A stretch of 64,000 nucleotides of DNA from Labyrinthula sp. Ha (lineage: Eukaryota; Sar; Bigyra; Labyrinthulida; Labyrinthulaceae): contig JAALGZ010000006.1 in the NCBI GenBank assembly GCA_015227615.1, forward strand, positions 1,984,001-2,048,000. Reading direction: 5' to 3'. The notes below the pieces were generated by a model. It did no database searches. It was not told the origin of the DNA and saw only the letters and a program-made list of their open reading frames with translations. The translations under genes and the position numbers were made by a program. Of this stretch, positions 35,988 through 46,500 are shown piece by piece; position 1 is the stretch's first letter; every line of letters begins with the position of its first letter.

Positions 35988-36428
35988 ATGTCAGAAAGTG
36001 ATATTAGAATTGATATCGACGCATTGGAACCTCGGTTATCTCCTGAGAATACAAGGGAGGTGGAAGAAACGTTTCAGAGGTATACCAAAAGATCCAGGGA
36101 TGGAACTTTGTTTACGGGGGATCTTATGAAAGCTCTTATGGCGCTTGGACAGAATCAAGCTTCAAAAGAAAAGTGGTTATTAAGTAGAGTGCGTCATTCA
36201 AACATTGGTGTAACGTTAGATGAGTTTGTGAAGATTATGACAAAGCTTGTAAATGACACAGAACGGAGCGCTGAAATGCAATCCACTTTTAGTCCCTTAA
36301 CTAAAAAGCAGGAAAAAAGAATAACAAATATGACGTTGAACAAACTTCCAAGAAATAAAAGACCTGAGGCAGAAGCAAGAAAAAAAGTAGTTGTTACCGA
36401 AAGAAAAAGTTGTTGCATTATCAGCTAG
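35988..36428 (+). CDS. Calmodulin-like EF-hand pair protein with CaaX tail
   Basis: 146 aa, intronless, starting MSESDIRIDI. Residues about 17-95 align with the N-lobe of calmodulin/centrin (LSPENTREVEETFQRY ... LMKALMALGQN ... TLDEFVKIMTKLVNDTE), giving one EF-hand pair. Both loops have lost the acidic ligands: the first reads TKRSRDGTLFT and the second RHSNIGVTLDEF, so calcium binding is unlikely. The tail from about 105 is strongly basic and ends K-S-C-C-I-I-S. The last four residues, C143-I-I-S, form a CaaX box of the kind farnesylated when X is Ser, and C142 could be palmitoylated. Together with the basic stretch this predicts membrane anchoring. Convergent with the carnitine acyltransferase gene, stops 112 bp apart. 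Confidence 0.82.
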   Translation: MSESDIRIDIDALEPRLSPENTREVEETFQRYTKRSRDGTLFTGDLMKALMALGQNQASKEKWLLSRVRHSNIGVTLDEFVKIMTKLVNDTERSAEMQSTFSPLTKKQEKRITNMTLNKLPRNKRPEAEARKKVVVTERKSCCIIS

Positions 36429-36540
36429 CTAGTTTTGAAACCGGTTTTGAAAGTTTCCAGTGTTTTACTTTTCTCAGAAACTCAAACTGTAGAATATGAA
36501 CCAAATATAAATTCTGTTTTTCAAAGGTTAGATCTCCTTT

Positions 36541-38625
36541 CTAAAATAAGTTATCAATATCCTCTAAGGACTCACCCAAATTGTTCGCGTATCTTGAACT
36601 GTTCGTGCCATCAGTCGAGTCCTTGTAGCTCGTAATGCAAAAAGGCAACACGTCATCTAGAGTCTGGTATCCTATTCCATATCCGTTAGCAGTAACGGCT
36701 CCAAAACCAAATAAGTCAAAGAACGGGGTTGTTACGTTACTCGTACTCAGAATCCAATTAGAACTCAAGTTATACGATGGATCTGTAAATATCTGCGGTG
36801 TGGATAATCCTTCTTCTTCAGCTAAACATTTGAGAGCATACAGGTGTCGATCAACGCCCTGGTAAGGTCCAGAAGTAGACTTGGCCCCTTTGGCGACATC
36901 AATATGTGTCTTGCAGGCTTTGAGAAACAACTCAGCTCTTTCTTCTCTTGTCCCTTTGTTGCCGATAACTGCCTCACAGAACTTAAGGGATTCTGCGGTT
37001 GAGGACCTTATTGTTTCTGTCCTTCCATGAAAATAGCTTTTCATAGCACAAGCTTCATACACTGGAACACCGTAAAAGCTACCTTCAGTTCCAGTTTGGG
37101 GATTGACAACTGAATGAGTCTTATGGTAAGCTAACTGCATAGCAACTTGAGAAACAGCGTCAGGAGAGACCTTCCAGTTCTTTATATGCTTTCTTCCAAA
37201 TTTATCAAACTCTAGAACATTCACGTCAAGATTATTCACAGCACCTTGAAACTCTGTCGCAGCCTGATCTAGTTTTCCTTTTGCCACGTCGTTAACTTCC
37301 CATATTAGATCCTAATAGATAACGAGGAAATAATATAGTACAATAATAAGAGGTTGAGCAGCACTTTCAGAATAGTTTAGAGGAGAGTAGATTCCAGTTT
37401 CCTTGCCTATCATGTCGAACCATATTTCAGTCATCCATCTGTTCCACGTTAGTCCATCCCCAGCAGAGTGTTCAAAATTAACACAAAAACTTCCCAGTTT
37501 ATCCACGATAACAGTATGCTTATCAAACCATCGGTTTATTTTCCCGTTCGGTTTAATCTGACCTGTTAATGCCATACTCGAAACCACATTAATATCGCTG
37601 TCCTCGTTATCCTCGAGTGAAAGTACAAACAGGGATTCGTCTACTGCTTTGAACGTTTCCTCATTTATACTACTAGAGGAGAGTAGTTCAGACCGAAGAT
37701 CTGCTACGGCATCGCGTTCGAGTGTAGTGAGCAGCCCAACATCTGGGCCTTCAGAGGCTTTCTTGTCTAGAATAGCCTTCAAAGCAGTTTCCAATGAAGC
37801 AACAGAATAAACTTCATTATCTGAAGAAAATATATCTAACTTATAGAAGTCTCCATCCTTTAAAACAATAATATGTTTTGAAAAAGGGTATAATTCTGTT
37901 TTATCCATGCCCTAAGATGTATTTCAAGAAATACATGTACTTTTCCAGGTATTCTTGCGCTCCCTAGTAAGTTACTAAATTGGTACATACATAATGGTTC
38001 CTTTGTTCCAAAATCGACATCAGCTTCTAGTTGTCCGCTACGAACTTTCAACCAGAACTTAGCCGTTGAGTTCAATATTCTAGCGCTTCTGGAAATTAAA
38101 TTCTGAAAGTTAGAGAAAGGAAGAAAGAACGTTATTTGCGTCAACTGGGTCTTTGTTAATAATGTAAAAAGGGTTGCTGTTGATGGGTATACTCCATCTT
38201 CCACCAAGATACATTTCGTCCCAGTATTTCTCGATATAACTGTATGGATATTGCCCTTCTTGCCCCAGTTTTGCGATACCTTTCAACTTTTCATGAAGTT
38301 TAGGACCTTCGTTGCCCAAGAAACTCTGTGCTGCCTGCTCTGTTACTTTGAGTGTATCTTCATTCACAAGATTCTTCACATTGTTCAAGTATCTAAACGT
38401 AACACTAAATACTTGTTTTACACTTGGATTGTATTTCCGAGTTCTGGAAGTGGCAAGGTTTGAACATTCAAGTAATTCGTACCATAAAGTTTATCAATAT
38501 CATATTCAAATTTGAAAGGCTTACTGGAAGAAAAAAATCTTAATTTTCTAAATGTGTTGGCATATAGCAATGATTTACTTTGCTTGAAAATCTTGAAATC
38601 TTGATTTGGATATTTGTCTGAGCAT
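36541..38625 (-). CDS. CPT2: Carnitine O-acyltransferase, CPT2-like, mitochondrial
   Basis: Transfers acyl groups between carnitine and CoA, here most like the mitochondrial matrix enzyme feeding beta-oxidation. Six exons: 38579-38625, 38422-38547, 38131-38392, 37941-38102, 37342-37911, 36541-37311; introns of 31, 29, 28, 29 and 30 nt. The join is in frame throughout and gives 645 aa (human CPT2 658). Exon 1 starts MLRQISKSRF and continues RFFSSSKPF, a good mitochondrial presequence that appears only after splicing. Seen: LPLPELGNTI, catalytic His347 in NFEHSAGDG, INRWFDK, the carnitine/CoA-site motif HGRTETIRS, GVDRHLYALK and WILSTSNV. No C-terminal peroxisomal signal. CrAT is the alternative, but the C-terminal motifs fit CPT2 better. 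Divergent from the P4H gene with 96 bp between start codons. Confidence 0.93.
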
Positions 38626-38721
38626 TTTCTTATCTTCGTCTTATGCTTACACACTGGGGAAATGTGATATCGTGACAAGGCTATCTTTTGGAGGAAGATA
38701 TCGTAAAAAGAGTAAATAATA
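38626..38721. promoter_or_regulatory. Short bidirectional promoter region between CPT2-like and P4H genes
   Basis: Only 96 bp separate the two divergent start codons, so both promoters and both 5' UTRs must fit here. The octamer GATATCGT occurs twice (38666-38673 and 38697-38704), and matches the core of a palindrome upstream of the Roco-like gene. No TATA-type element is evident on either side. Confidence 0.5.
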
Positions 38722-40510
38722 ATGCAAAAGAGAAAGCAAAAGACAAGTCCAAAAAAAGCTAAAGTAAGAGATTTGCTTTTGGGTAAGTATTTAGGCTAAG
38801 AAGAAGGAAAAGAAGTTGGTAGGTCGTTCTAAGAATCAGATAAATGGCTCTGATCCTGTGTACTATGTGCTGATGTGTAGTATCGTTGTGTTTATTGCTG
38901 CACTCTTATATCCCCAAATTACTGCGGTTGTTAAGCCCTCAAAACTTAGTGAAATTCCCAGATTTGAAATAGGAAAGGAACCCGGTGTTAAAATTTATTC
39001 CAATGATCTCAAACCTGAATACCCGGTGACGTTTTCGGTTCATTTTAATGGAGATGGTTCATCACCCTTTCAGGCCACGAGAGTTACTTCTTCAACCTAT
39101 GCTAATCTAGATGAGCTGATAGAAAGCTTTTGCATGAAGTTTATAAATTCATTTAATGATGAAATAATTTTAGAAAGTGATAGATGCAAACCGCAAAATG
39201 GGGCAAAACTCTTCTCACATACAGGTGTTCGCATTTACTCGTTCGTGAGCATTAGTATTTCAATTTTTTCCTACTAAGTTGTAGAAAACAATACAAGAAC
39301 TTATATCGTTCCTCAAGGTATTATGTTTTTGTACCCACTTGGGGAAGTTGGTGACGTCATTTACCCTGAGAATATTGAAGATCAACCAATCCCTGACAAA
39401 CCCGTGAAATTGGTTCAACTGTCTCAAAGCCCGAGAGTTTTCAGTGCAGAGAATTTCATGTCTCAAGAAGAAATGGATGCCATCATAAAGTTCAATGAGT
39501 ACATTCTTGCTTGTAGATGAAATTTTAGACACCGAGTTAAACCTAGTGAAGTGGGATTCAGTGGATGGAAAGATCGAACTCGTACCTCCAGCACAGCTTG
39601 GGATTATCACAGCCCAGCAGCTCTACATATCCAAAAGAGAGCGTTTGATATCATTGGAATGCCATATATCCCACCTTTGGCTGATGCACCTCAGATTTTA
39701 AGGTACAAGCATGTAGAGGATGAAGTAGGAGGTGAATGGTATAAACCTCACGTGGACTGGTTCAACGAAAAGGGATACAATAACTATAACCCAGTGATTA
39801 ACAATGGAACAAATAGATTTGTTACTGTCTTCCTCTATCTTAGTACTGTACGTGAAGGAGGTGAAACAGTATTTCCACTGAGCACGACACATAAGGGTTA
39901 CAACGGGGAGCAGCTGGTTGAGAAAGGTACAAGAAAGTTGGCTGGGTATATAAGTGATGACGACGCAAGGTTCGTTTGCAGCAATAAAAGCACCGCGCTG
40001 CGAACAGAGCCAATTGCTGGACAAGCTGTTATCTTTTATTCACAAGGGCCTAGAGGCGAATTGGAAAAAGAAAGTTTGCACGGCGGTTGTCCTGTGAGAG
40101 GATCAGGTAGACTGTGTTGCTTTGCTTAGATTTTAGATGTCAAGTGGTCTGCAAATGTTTGGTTGTGGAATAGACCTAAGCCAAAGAGAGAAGAGGCAAA
40201 TGACAAAGAATATCAAGGAGGAGTGAAACGTGGCCCAAATCACTTCAGTCTCAGATTGTTTAACAACTTGGAACAGAAGGTTGGAGTTTATTGGCAAGGT
40301 CCTGCTGGGGAACTTATATTCCAAATGGTATTTTTGGACTCTCTCTTATTTTCTTAGGAAATAGAAGTTGGAGAAGTTTCACCTTTGACCACATACGAAG
40401 GCCATAGTTTCATCGCAAGGGCTGGAGGCAAAGGAAATGGCAAAATAATTGGAAAATATATCGCTAATCCAGCGCAAAATGGAAAAAAGATTGAGTTTAT
40501 AAAAGTTTGA
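38722..40510 (+). CDS. P4H: Membrane prolyl 4-hydroxylase with C-terminal VHL-beta-like domain
   Basis: Fe(II)/2-oxoglutarate enzyme that hydroxylates peptidyl proline. Six exons: 38722-38763, 38795-39254, 39285-39498, 39529-40106, 40137-40327, 40358-40510; introns 31, 30, 30, 30 and 30 nt; 545 aa. A Lys-rich N-terminus precedes one membrane segment (about 36-53), suggesting a type II ER/Golgi protein with the catalytic part in the lumen. Residues about 60-215 are unassigned. The oxygenase domain has H313-x-D315 (WYKPHVDWF), REGGETVFP and H423 with K434 (SLHGGCPV...VKW). Residues 464-545 resemble the VHL beta domain: FNNLEQKVGVYW, GEL, VGEVSPLTTYEGHSF. H511 lies where VHL His115 contacts hydroxyproline; VHL Trp117 is Phe here. 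The writer-plus-reader reading is inference. Confidence 0.88.
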
Positions 40511-43500
40511 GTGTTGTGACTTAATATGATTCTCTTATTCACGCTTCTTAACTGCCCTAAAGAATAAAGTAAATCAAGGTGCATCAACGCAATTTTATCC
40601 TCATTGTTTAATCGGACATCTAACTAGTTTTAAAAAATCATTTGCAAAAGTTATATACCATATAAACTACAAAATTTTCGTGATTTCATATTAGTACAGT
40701 CGAAATTTTGTAGAAAGTGTTATTAATCATACTTTTCCCATGATTTCTTATGAAAGAGTGGTTTGCTAAGACATTGCCTGTGGGGTAATGCAACATTGTC
40801 ACTCCTTGGACCAGTTGTTATTACTCAGGTACATGGGTATCTTTTGAGGATATTATGAAATATCAGAGTACATTCAGAGATTCACAGGTGCTTACAGTAA
40901 ATTTAATGAGCTTTCTGATAGCGTGGAGTTACTTTTTAGCTCTACCATGCGTCTTATTATAGGCTCAGACCATGTTTCCCTTCCTATTCTAGGAGTATCG
41001 AGTCCTTGTAATTGCCAAATTTAGCGTTACTTAGTAATTAGGGCACGTACAATACCCATGATGCTGTGAAAAATTATTGTAAGTAATGTGCAGTTAGAGT
41101 TTTGTTATCGTTCAGAACAAATCCTTTACTCCAGTACTAAATATCTCAGATCGCGACAATTCAAAAATAATATGTAATACATTCAACAAAAACCTACCTT
41201 AATACTGGTCAACAGGGTCTTTTACTTATTTCCTGTATATAATATGGACTGCAAACCATCTAAAAATTTATCTTCAGCACCAGGTCCCCAACAACTCCAG
41301 AGGTCCATATTAAAGTTGTAGGGAAAATAAAATACTATTTTGTGAATTTGGGAAGGTAACAAGTAAAGAGAAATACTAAAAAATAGAGAAATACGTGCTC
41401 AATTCTGGAAAATTTCTTGTTAAAATATAAATTTTTACGTCGATTAACACAGGCCCTTATCTATGGTAGCACAATAGATAGGAGACATGGCTTTGGGCTA
41501 CTTCTTTCAACTTCACAGTATGAAATGTAACGGCTCTTAATAAAGAGAGTCTAGTGCATTTTGATTTTAACGATCCTTAGCAGTTTATAGAAAAATGCTT
41601 TAGTTACTTTATCTCAGCTTTCTGAGCAATCATTCGTCGACTTCGAAGGATTATTTCACCTATTTTGCGAGGTTTAACCTTGAAGAGTTTCTTATTAAGT
41701 ACAGCTGCAGTAACATTCCGGTACTATGTCAACGCTATTAAACTAAATACACTTGTTGGTTGTGAGTGTATTAATATGTTTGAGCATATTTTCTCAGGAT
41801 TACGTAATAAATCAAGTGGGTTGTGTACAAAAACTTTCTTGTTGCTGATCTTACGGCTAAAATAGAAGAAAACAAGAGGTGGTCAATTTCAGCTTAGAAC
41901 TTAAAGTACAGTAGACAACTGTCCTGTTATTCAGTAAAAGTAGAGACATAGGAAAATACAGAGTAAACTAGAGGTTGTATTATTAGATGACAATTTAGGT
42001 GTGTGTAAATCAAATGAGATTTTTAAATCCCTGTGCTGACAGAAATTTGCTATCTACTTTTAGAATCAGATTTCTGAAATCCAATTACAAGCTATAGAGT
42101 AAGGTAAATAGGCATTGATTCTAACTCTAATGTATATAAATACCGGCTCTTAAGAACTATATCCCACAGCAGGTTAAACGTTCATGCATTCTAGTGTATC
42201 TTCTGCCTTGTTCCGTACGTACGTCTTCAGTTCATATGTCTATAAACAAAGTTCTTACAAAAGGCTCATTAAATTCAATTACTACTAAATTAACTAAAAA
42301 TAAAGAATTAATACAACTTCAATAAGCCGACAACGTACACATGCAATGCCCTATACACATGTTTCTTGCTTTATTGCGAATCATCAAGCTCCCTTCGAAG
42401 AGTTTCTCTTATCTATGCACCTTACCAGTCAAATTTATTCAGAAAAAGATGTTGATCTGTTTGTTCTGAGATAAAATGGTCATATCATCTTTGAAAATGA
42501 AAATAAAATTAGAGGTTCTCTGCATAGAGTTTGTTTTATGATGGTGAACACCCTGCAAGTTTAAGAACAGTAGCATCATTCTGCTGTAAATATAACATGG
42601 TCAAGATGGTTAGAGCTTATTATTTTGGTATAAGGAGTGCTTTTTTATACATTTTCAGGACTTCCGTGATTTCTATTGTAATTAATTTTCCTTAACTTAT
42701 ACTTGAATATGTTCTTGTATATAGAAGAAATACAAAATTGGTTACAGTGGTATAGCTTCGCACCAATATGGGAGGTACCTTTTGCTATAATTGCTGTAAA
42801 AAGCTTCTTTTCTTTCTTCTTTCTTAGTCTAAGCTAATATTCAATTTTTAATGTTGGCCATTATTAGTGAAATGTGTATTATATACCGACATGTTTTCTT
42901 TGCTATGGTAGCAACTCATGAATATCTCGGTTATTATTCTCTTTCGATAAATTCTCAGCTGATTTATTTACGCCTGGGATGTGTGTACTTTGATGCCTTT
43001 TGAGTATTTCCTGGAGCTATCTCATGATTTTTTTTGTGTAGCTATTAAGAATGTTGTTGTATTAAACTCGAGATTGTGCACACATTCTTCTTGGTATTTC
43101 AACAGCACCAATTCATCTTGGTATCACCACGTTTATCTTAAGCTTCAATTTGAAAGCCGAGTACAGTTTTGAGATATATAATAGCATTGGTATGGTAAGT
43201 TTACCCACGAGGTAAATTTTAATGATGCCTATTTCCCCAACTGTGTATGCTCATAGCAGGTTAACAGTATATAAAAGATTGTTGACTTTCCTGTTAGAGT
43301 AAGATCTTATCTGCCTAGGATGTGTATCCAAATTCCCATCCCTTCTTATGAATATTTTGAGAGCTACTTGGTTCCTTTGGATATTAGGTGGTTTTAAACT
43401 GCTTTTAAATAGTCAAGATTCAATAAAATGGGTTTGTGGTACATCTTACCTGAAGGATTGAAAACTTTCTGGCAGGTTTAACCCAAGTGCCATATCAAAT

Positions 43501-46500
43501 CTATGTATTTGAACCAAATTTAGCCCCCGATATATTTTGTGTATATGCCCTCGTTTTCTTTATGCTCTAATATTTTTCTTTCTCTGAAAAGTTTCTAATG
43601 AAGTAACTTTCCTGTAGCTACCATTTTTTATATTTAAAGGTTGGTTGCCTAAAATAAGATAAACAACAAAAGGTAACACTATGAGTCTAATATCACTGCA
43701 ACTAGTTAATCTATATACTCACGTACCTGTGTTAAGATTAATTTGACCGCAAAATGGACATTGCATAAATGTTTCTTTAGGTAACATACTTTTTTGCTTC
43801 AATGACATAAATCTACTCCTTGAATAGCTTAAAGTTTTTCTTTCTCTTATTGACAGGATTAATAGTTTCCCTCGTTTATACCATAAGTACTTACCCATAA
43901 TAGCTTCAAACGGCAATCCCAATGGTTGATTATCTTTGGTACCCATCCAGATTGATCATAATATGTATCTGTGCATTTTGTGTCTTGTGTCTCCCTTAAC
44001 ACTACATTAGCAATATCAAAACCATATATTTATTTTCAACAATTTTTGAATATGGATACATTTCTAACTTTATTAATTTAATTTTTATTATAATATTGCT
44101 TTTAGCTAAATAGCTCGAAATCTAAATTTTCTGAAAAATTAACTGAAAACCAAGACAGTATTAAAAAAATGATAACTACAACAATTGAAAATAATAATTC
44201 CTTTTCACCCTACTTCCAATACTTAGTATTATTGAAATATCGAAACTATAATTTAATTGTTGATAAAAATTATTAAGGAGGCTTGTTCTCCGCGGCAAGA
44301 CTGTAAGCTATAAGGATGTACCCTGCGATTTTACATGATCCCTGAACCAAATTAGATTCTCGCTTATACGTTAGAATTTTAAGTAGGTTAAGCGTGCAGC
44401 TGTTTTTTACGTGAGAAAATATTTCTTGTTTTCTATCAAAAAGACTAGAAATAAGGAATCTTAACTTTCTCAAGTGAAAGCATCTGTCTTTCTTAAATCA
44501 TCACTTGGGGGTATCTGCCTACAAATATCTCTATGGTAAATGCTAATATAGCAAATAAATCTTTTACTGTTAAAATTTTTTCACAAAGTTCAAGAATTTT
44601 TCTTAAGTAACAACAATAGGAAAGGTATATATAGTAGAAAATTTCCCCGGAGAGAGCCTTTTAATGTGGCTATAAAATGAAACTTATTCTTTAAGGTATA
44701 TGATTACCATTACCTCTGCTAGGGTCATTATCTTAAATTCTTAAGTAAAATAACATACAGGTTGATAATTGGCGCCTTTAATTCCCGGCGATATTATATT
44801 TTACGCTAAAATTTATCCTATGATAATAGCTCTTGAAAAGTTGGCTTCAACATCAAGAAGAAAATAAGCTTAGCAAAAGAGTAGGAAGGGAATTTTTTTC
44901 TCAATTATTCAACTACAATGCTGCTAGGTAGCAGTTAACGTATAAATGTATTCTCTTTAATTTTTCAGCTACCTGAATTTTATGTTAACCCCCCCCGTAT
45001 ATTTTGGTAGCAGCTCTTGTAGCACTGATGTTTGGAAAATTGTCCAATACATACCTTGGTAGAAGAAGAAAGAATCATAAATGTGCAATAGTAATTAAAT
45101 TCAAAAACAATTCCATCTTAGAAAATTGTTGGGTTTATAAGGATGGTTAAACTGAAATAACACTGTTGCAAGATTTTTTATTTGTTAATACAGCATCAAT
45201 GTCTAACAATTATGGATCAGATGGACTGAAGATATATACTTCATAGCGAGAATACATCCATTTGAACCCCTTAAATTTTTAGTTGAAAAAGATTTATGTG
45301 CTAAATTTCATGAAGAAATATTTAACAGTATTAAGTACGGGTGAATAAATATGATTAACCAAGGGAATATAACGCCATTATTCTCGCATGTAGCTGATAT
45401 AGCTCAATGACAAGACAAAAGAAAGACTTAAGAGATTAGAAAAAATGAATGAAGTAAACAATGTTATCACTTCTTAAGTAGGACAACATTTGAAAATTGA
45501 GGTGCTAAAGGTAAAAAATAATATACTGCCGAGTACAACACCACTCAGTTTGAAAGGTGAAGGCTTAGAAACCGTGTTTTAGAGTTATGTATTCTAGAAA
45601 AGGAAAGTATCACTTTGACCTACAGTGCCCCATTTACCTCTATTCCAAATATCTATTCAGAAACACGATAATTTTTTCCCTCAGAGATTTGAATTGGGCA
45701 TTCATAATTTGTTTCAAAACACTAAAAAATTGGAGAACATCTACTTTACAAGCGCGCATTAAGATCATATAGATTGGTGATTGTGGTGTTAACAATACAC
45801 CAATCTAGTATAATCATCTTCAACAGATAGCGATTGAACACAATAAAATTAATAATTTAAAAGTGCCAAGCATAATCAAAACACGGTTACATAAAACCAA
45901 TAAAATGTTCAAGTAGGCTCTAGAAGAAAGCTGTAGGGATGTATTTATGTTGCAAGAGTTGCCTGCAGTGGTAAAATTATGAGTGATGATTCCGTATAGG
46001 TTGAGACAGCTTCAGAAATTCTGCTTGCAAGTCCCCCATCCAAAAGAAAAATTAAGTTTTGCGAAGTCAATTAAGTTTTTGAATCATTTTATTCAGTATG
46101 TCTTTCTGAGACGATAATTCAAGAAATCTTTTCAACTTAGAAACCCGACGTTTGAATGCTGTGAGTTTTCAACAACATATATATATATATCCAGTAAACC
46201 TTGAAAACATTTTTATGTGCTGATAATGTATTCATAGGTTGAAAGTACTGCAATTGGATTGCTATAAGTTTAAGATCATATAAGCAACCTATTATGTCTT
46301 GAGCTGGAAGAGTGTTCGTTAATGCGAGAACTGTTGCTCAACTGTAATTGTTGTTATTATAGTGGCGGCCGTTTTCTATATTGTTTGTAATTACCAATAT
46401 ATTTACTGTCACCACAAATATCTTGCTGAGAATATTTAGAAATAATATTATGAGGATAGTACTGTATAGAAAACTTGTAACATCATGGCACTAGGCTCAA

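Noticed and set aside
39244-39279. Alternative 34-nt P4H intron GTGAGC...CTAAG
   Set aside because: Its use puts a stop right after the junction; the 30-nt intron 39255-39284 keeps the frame.
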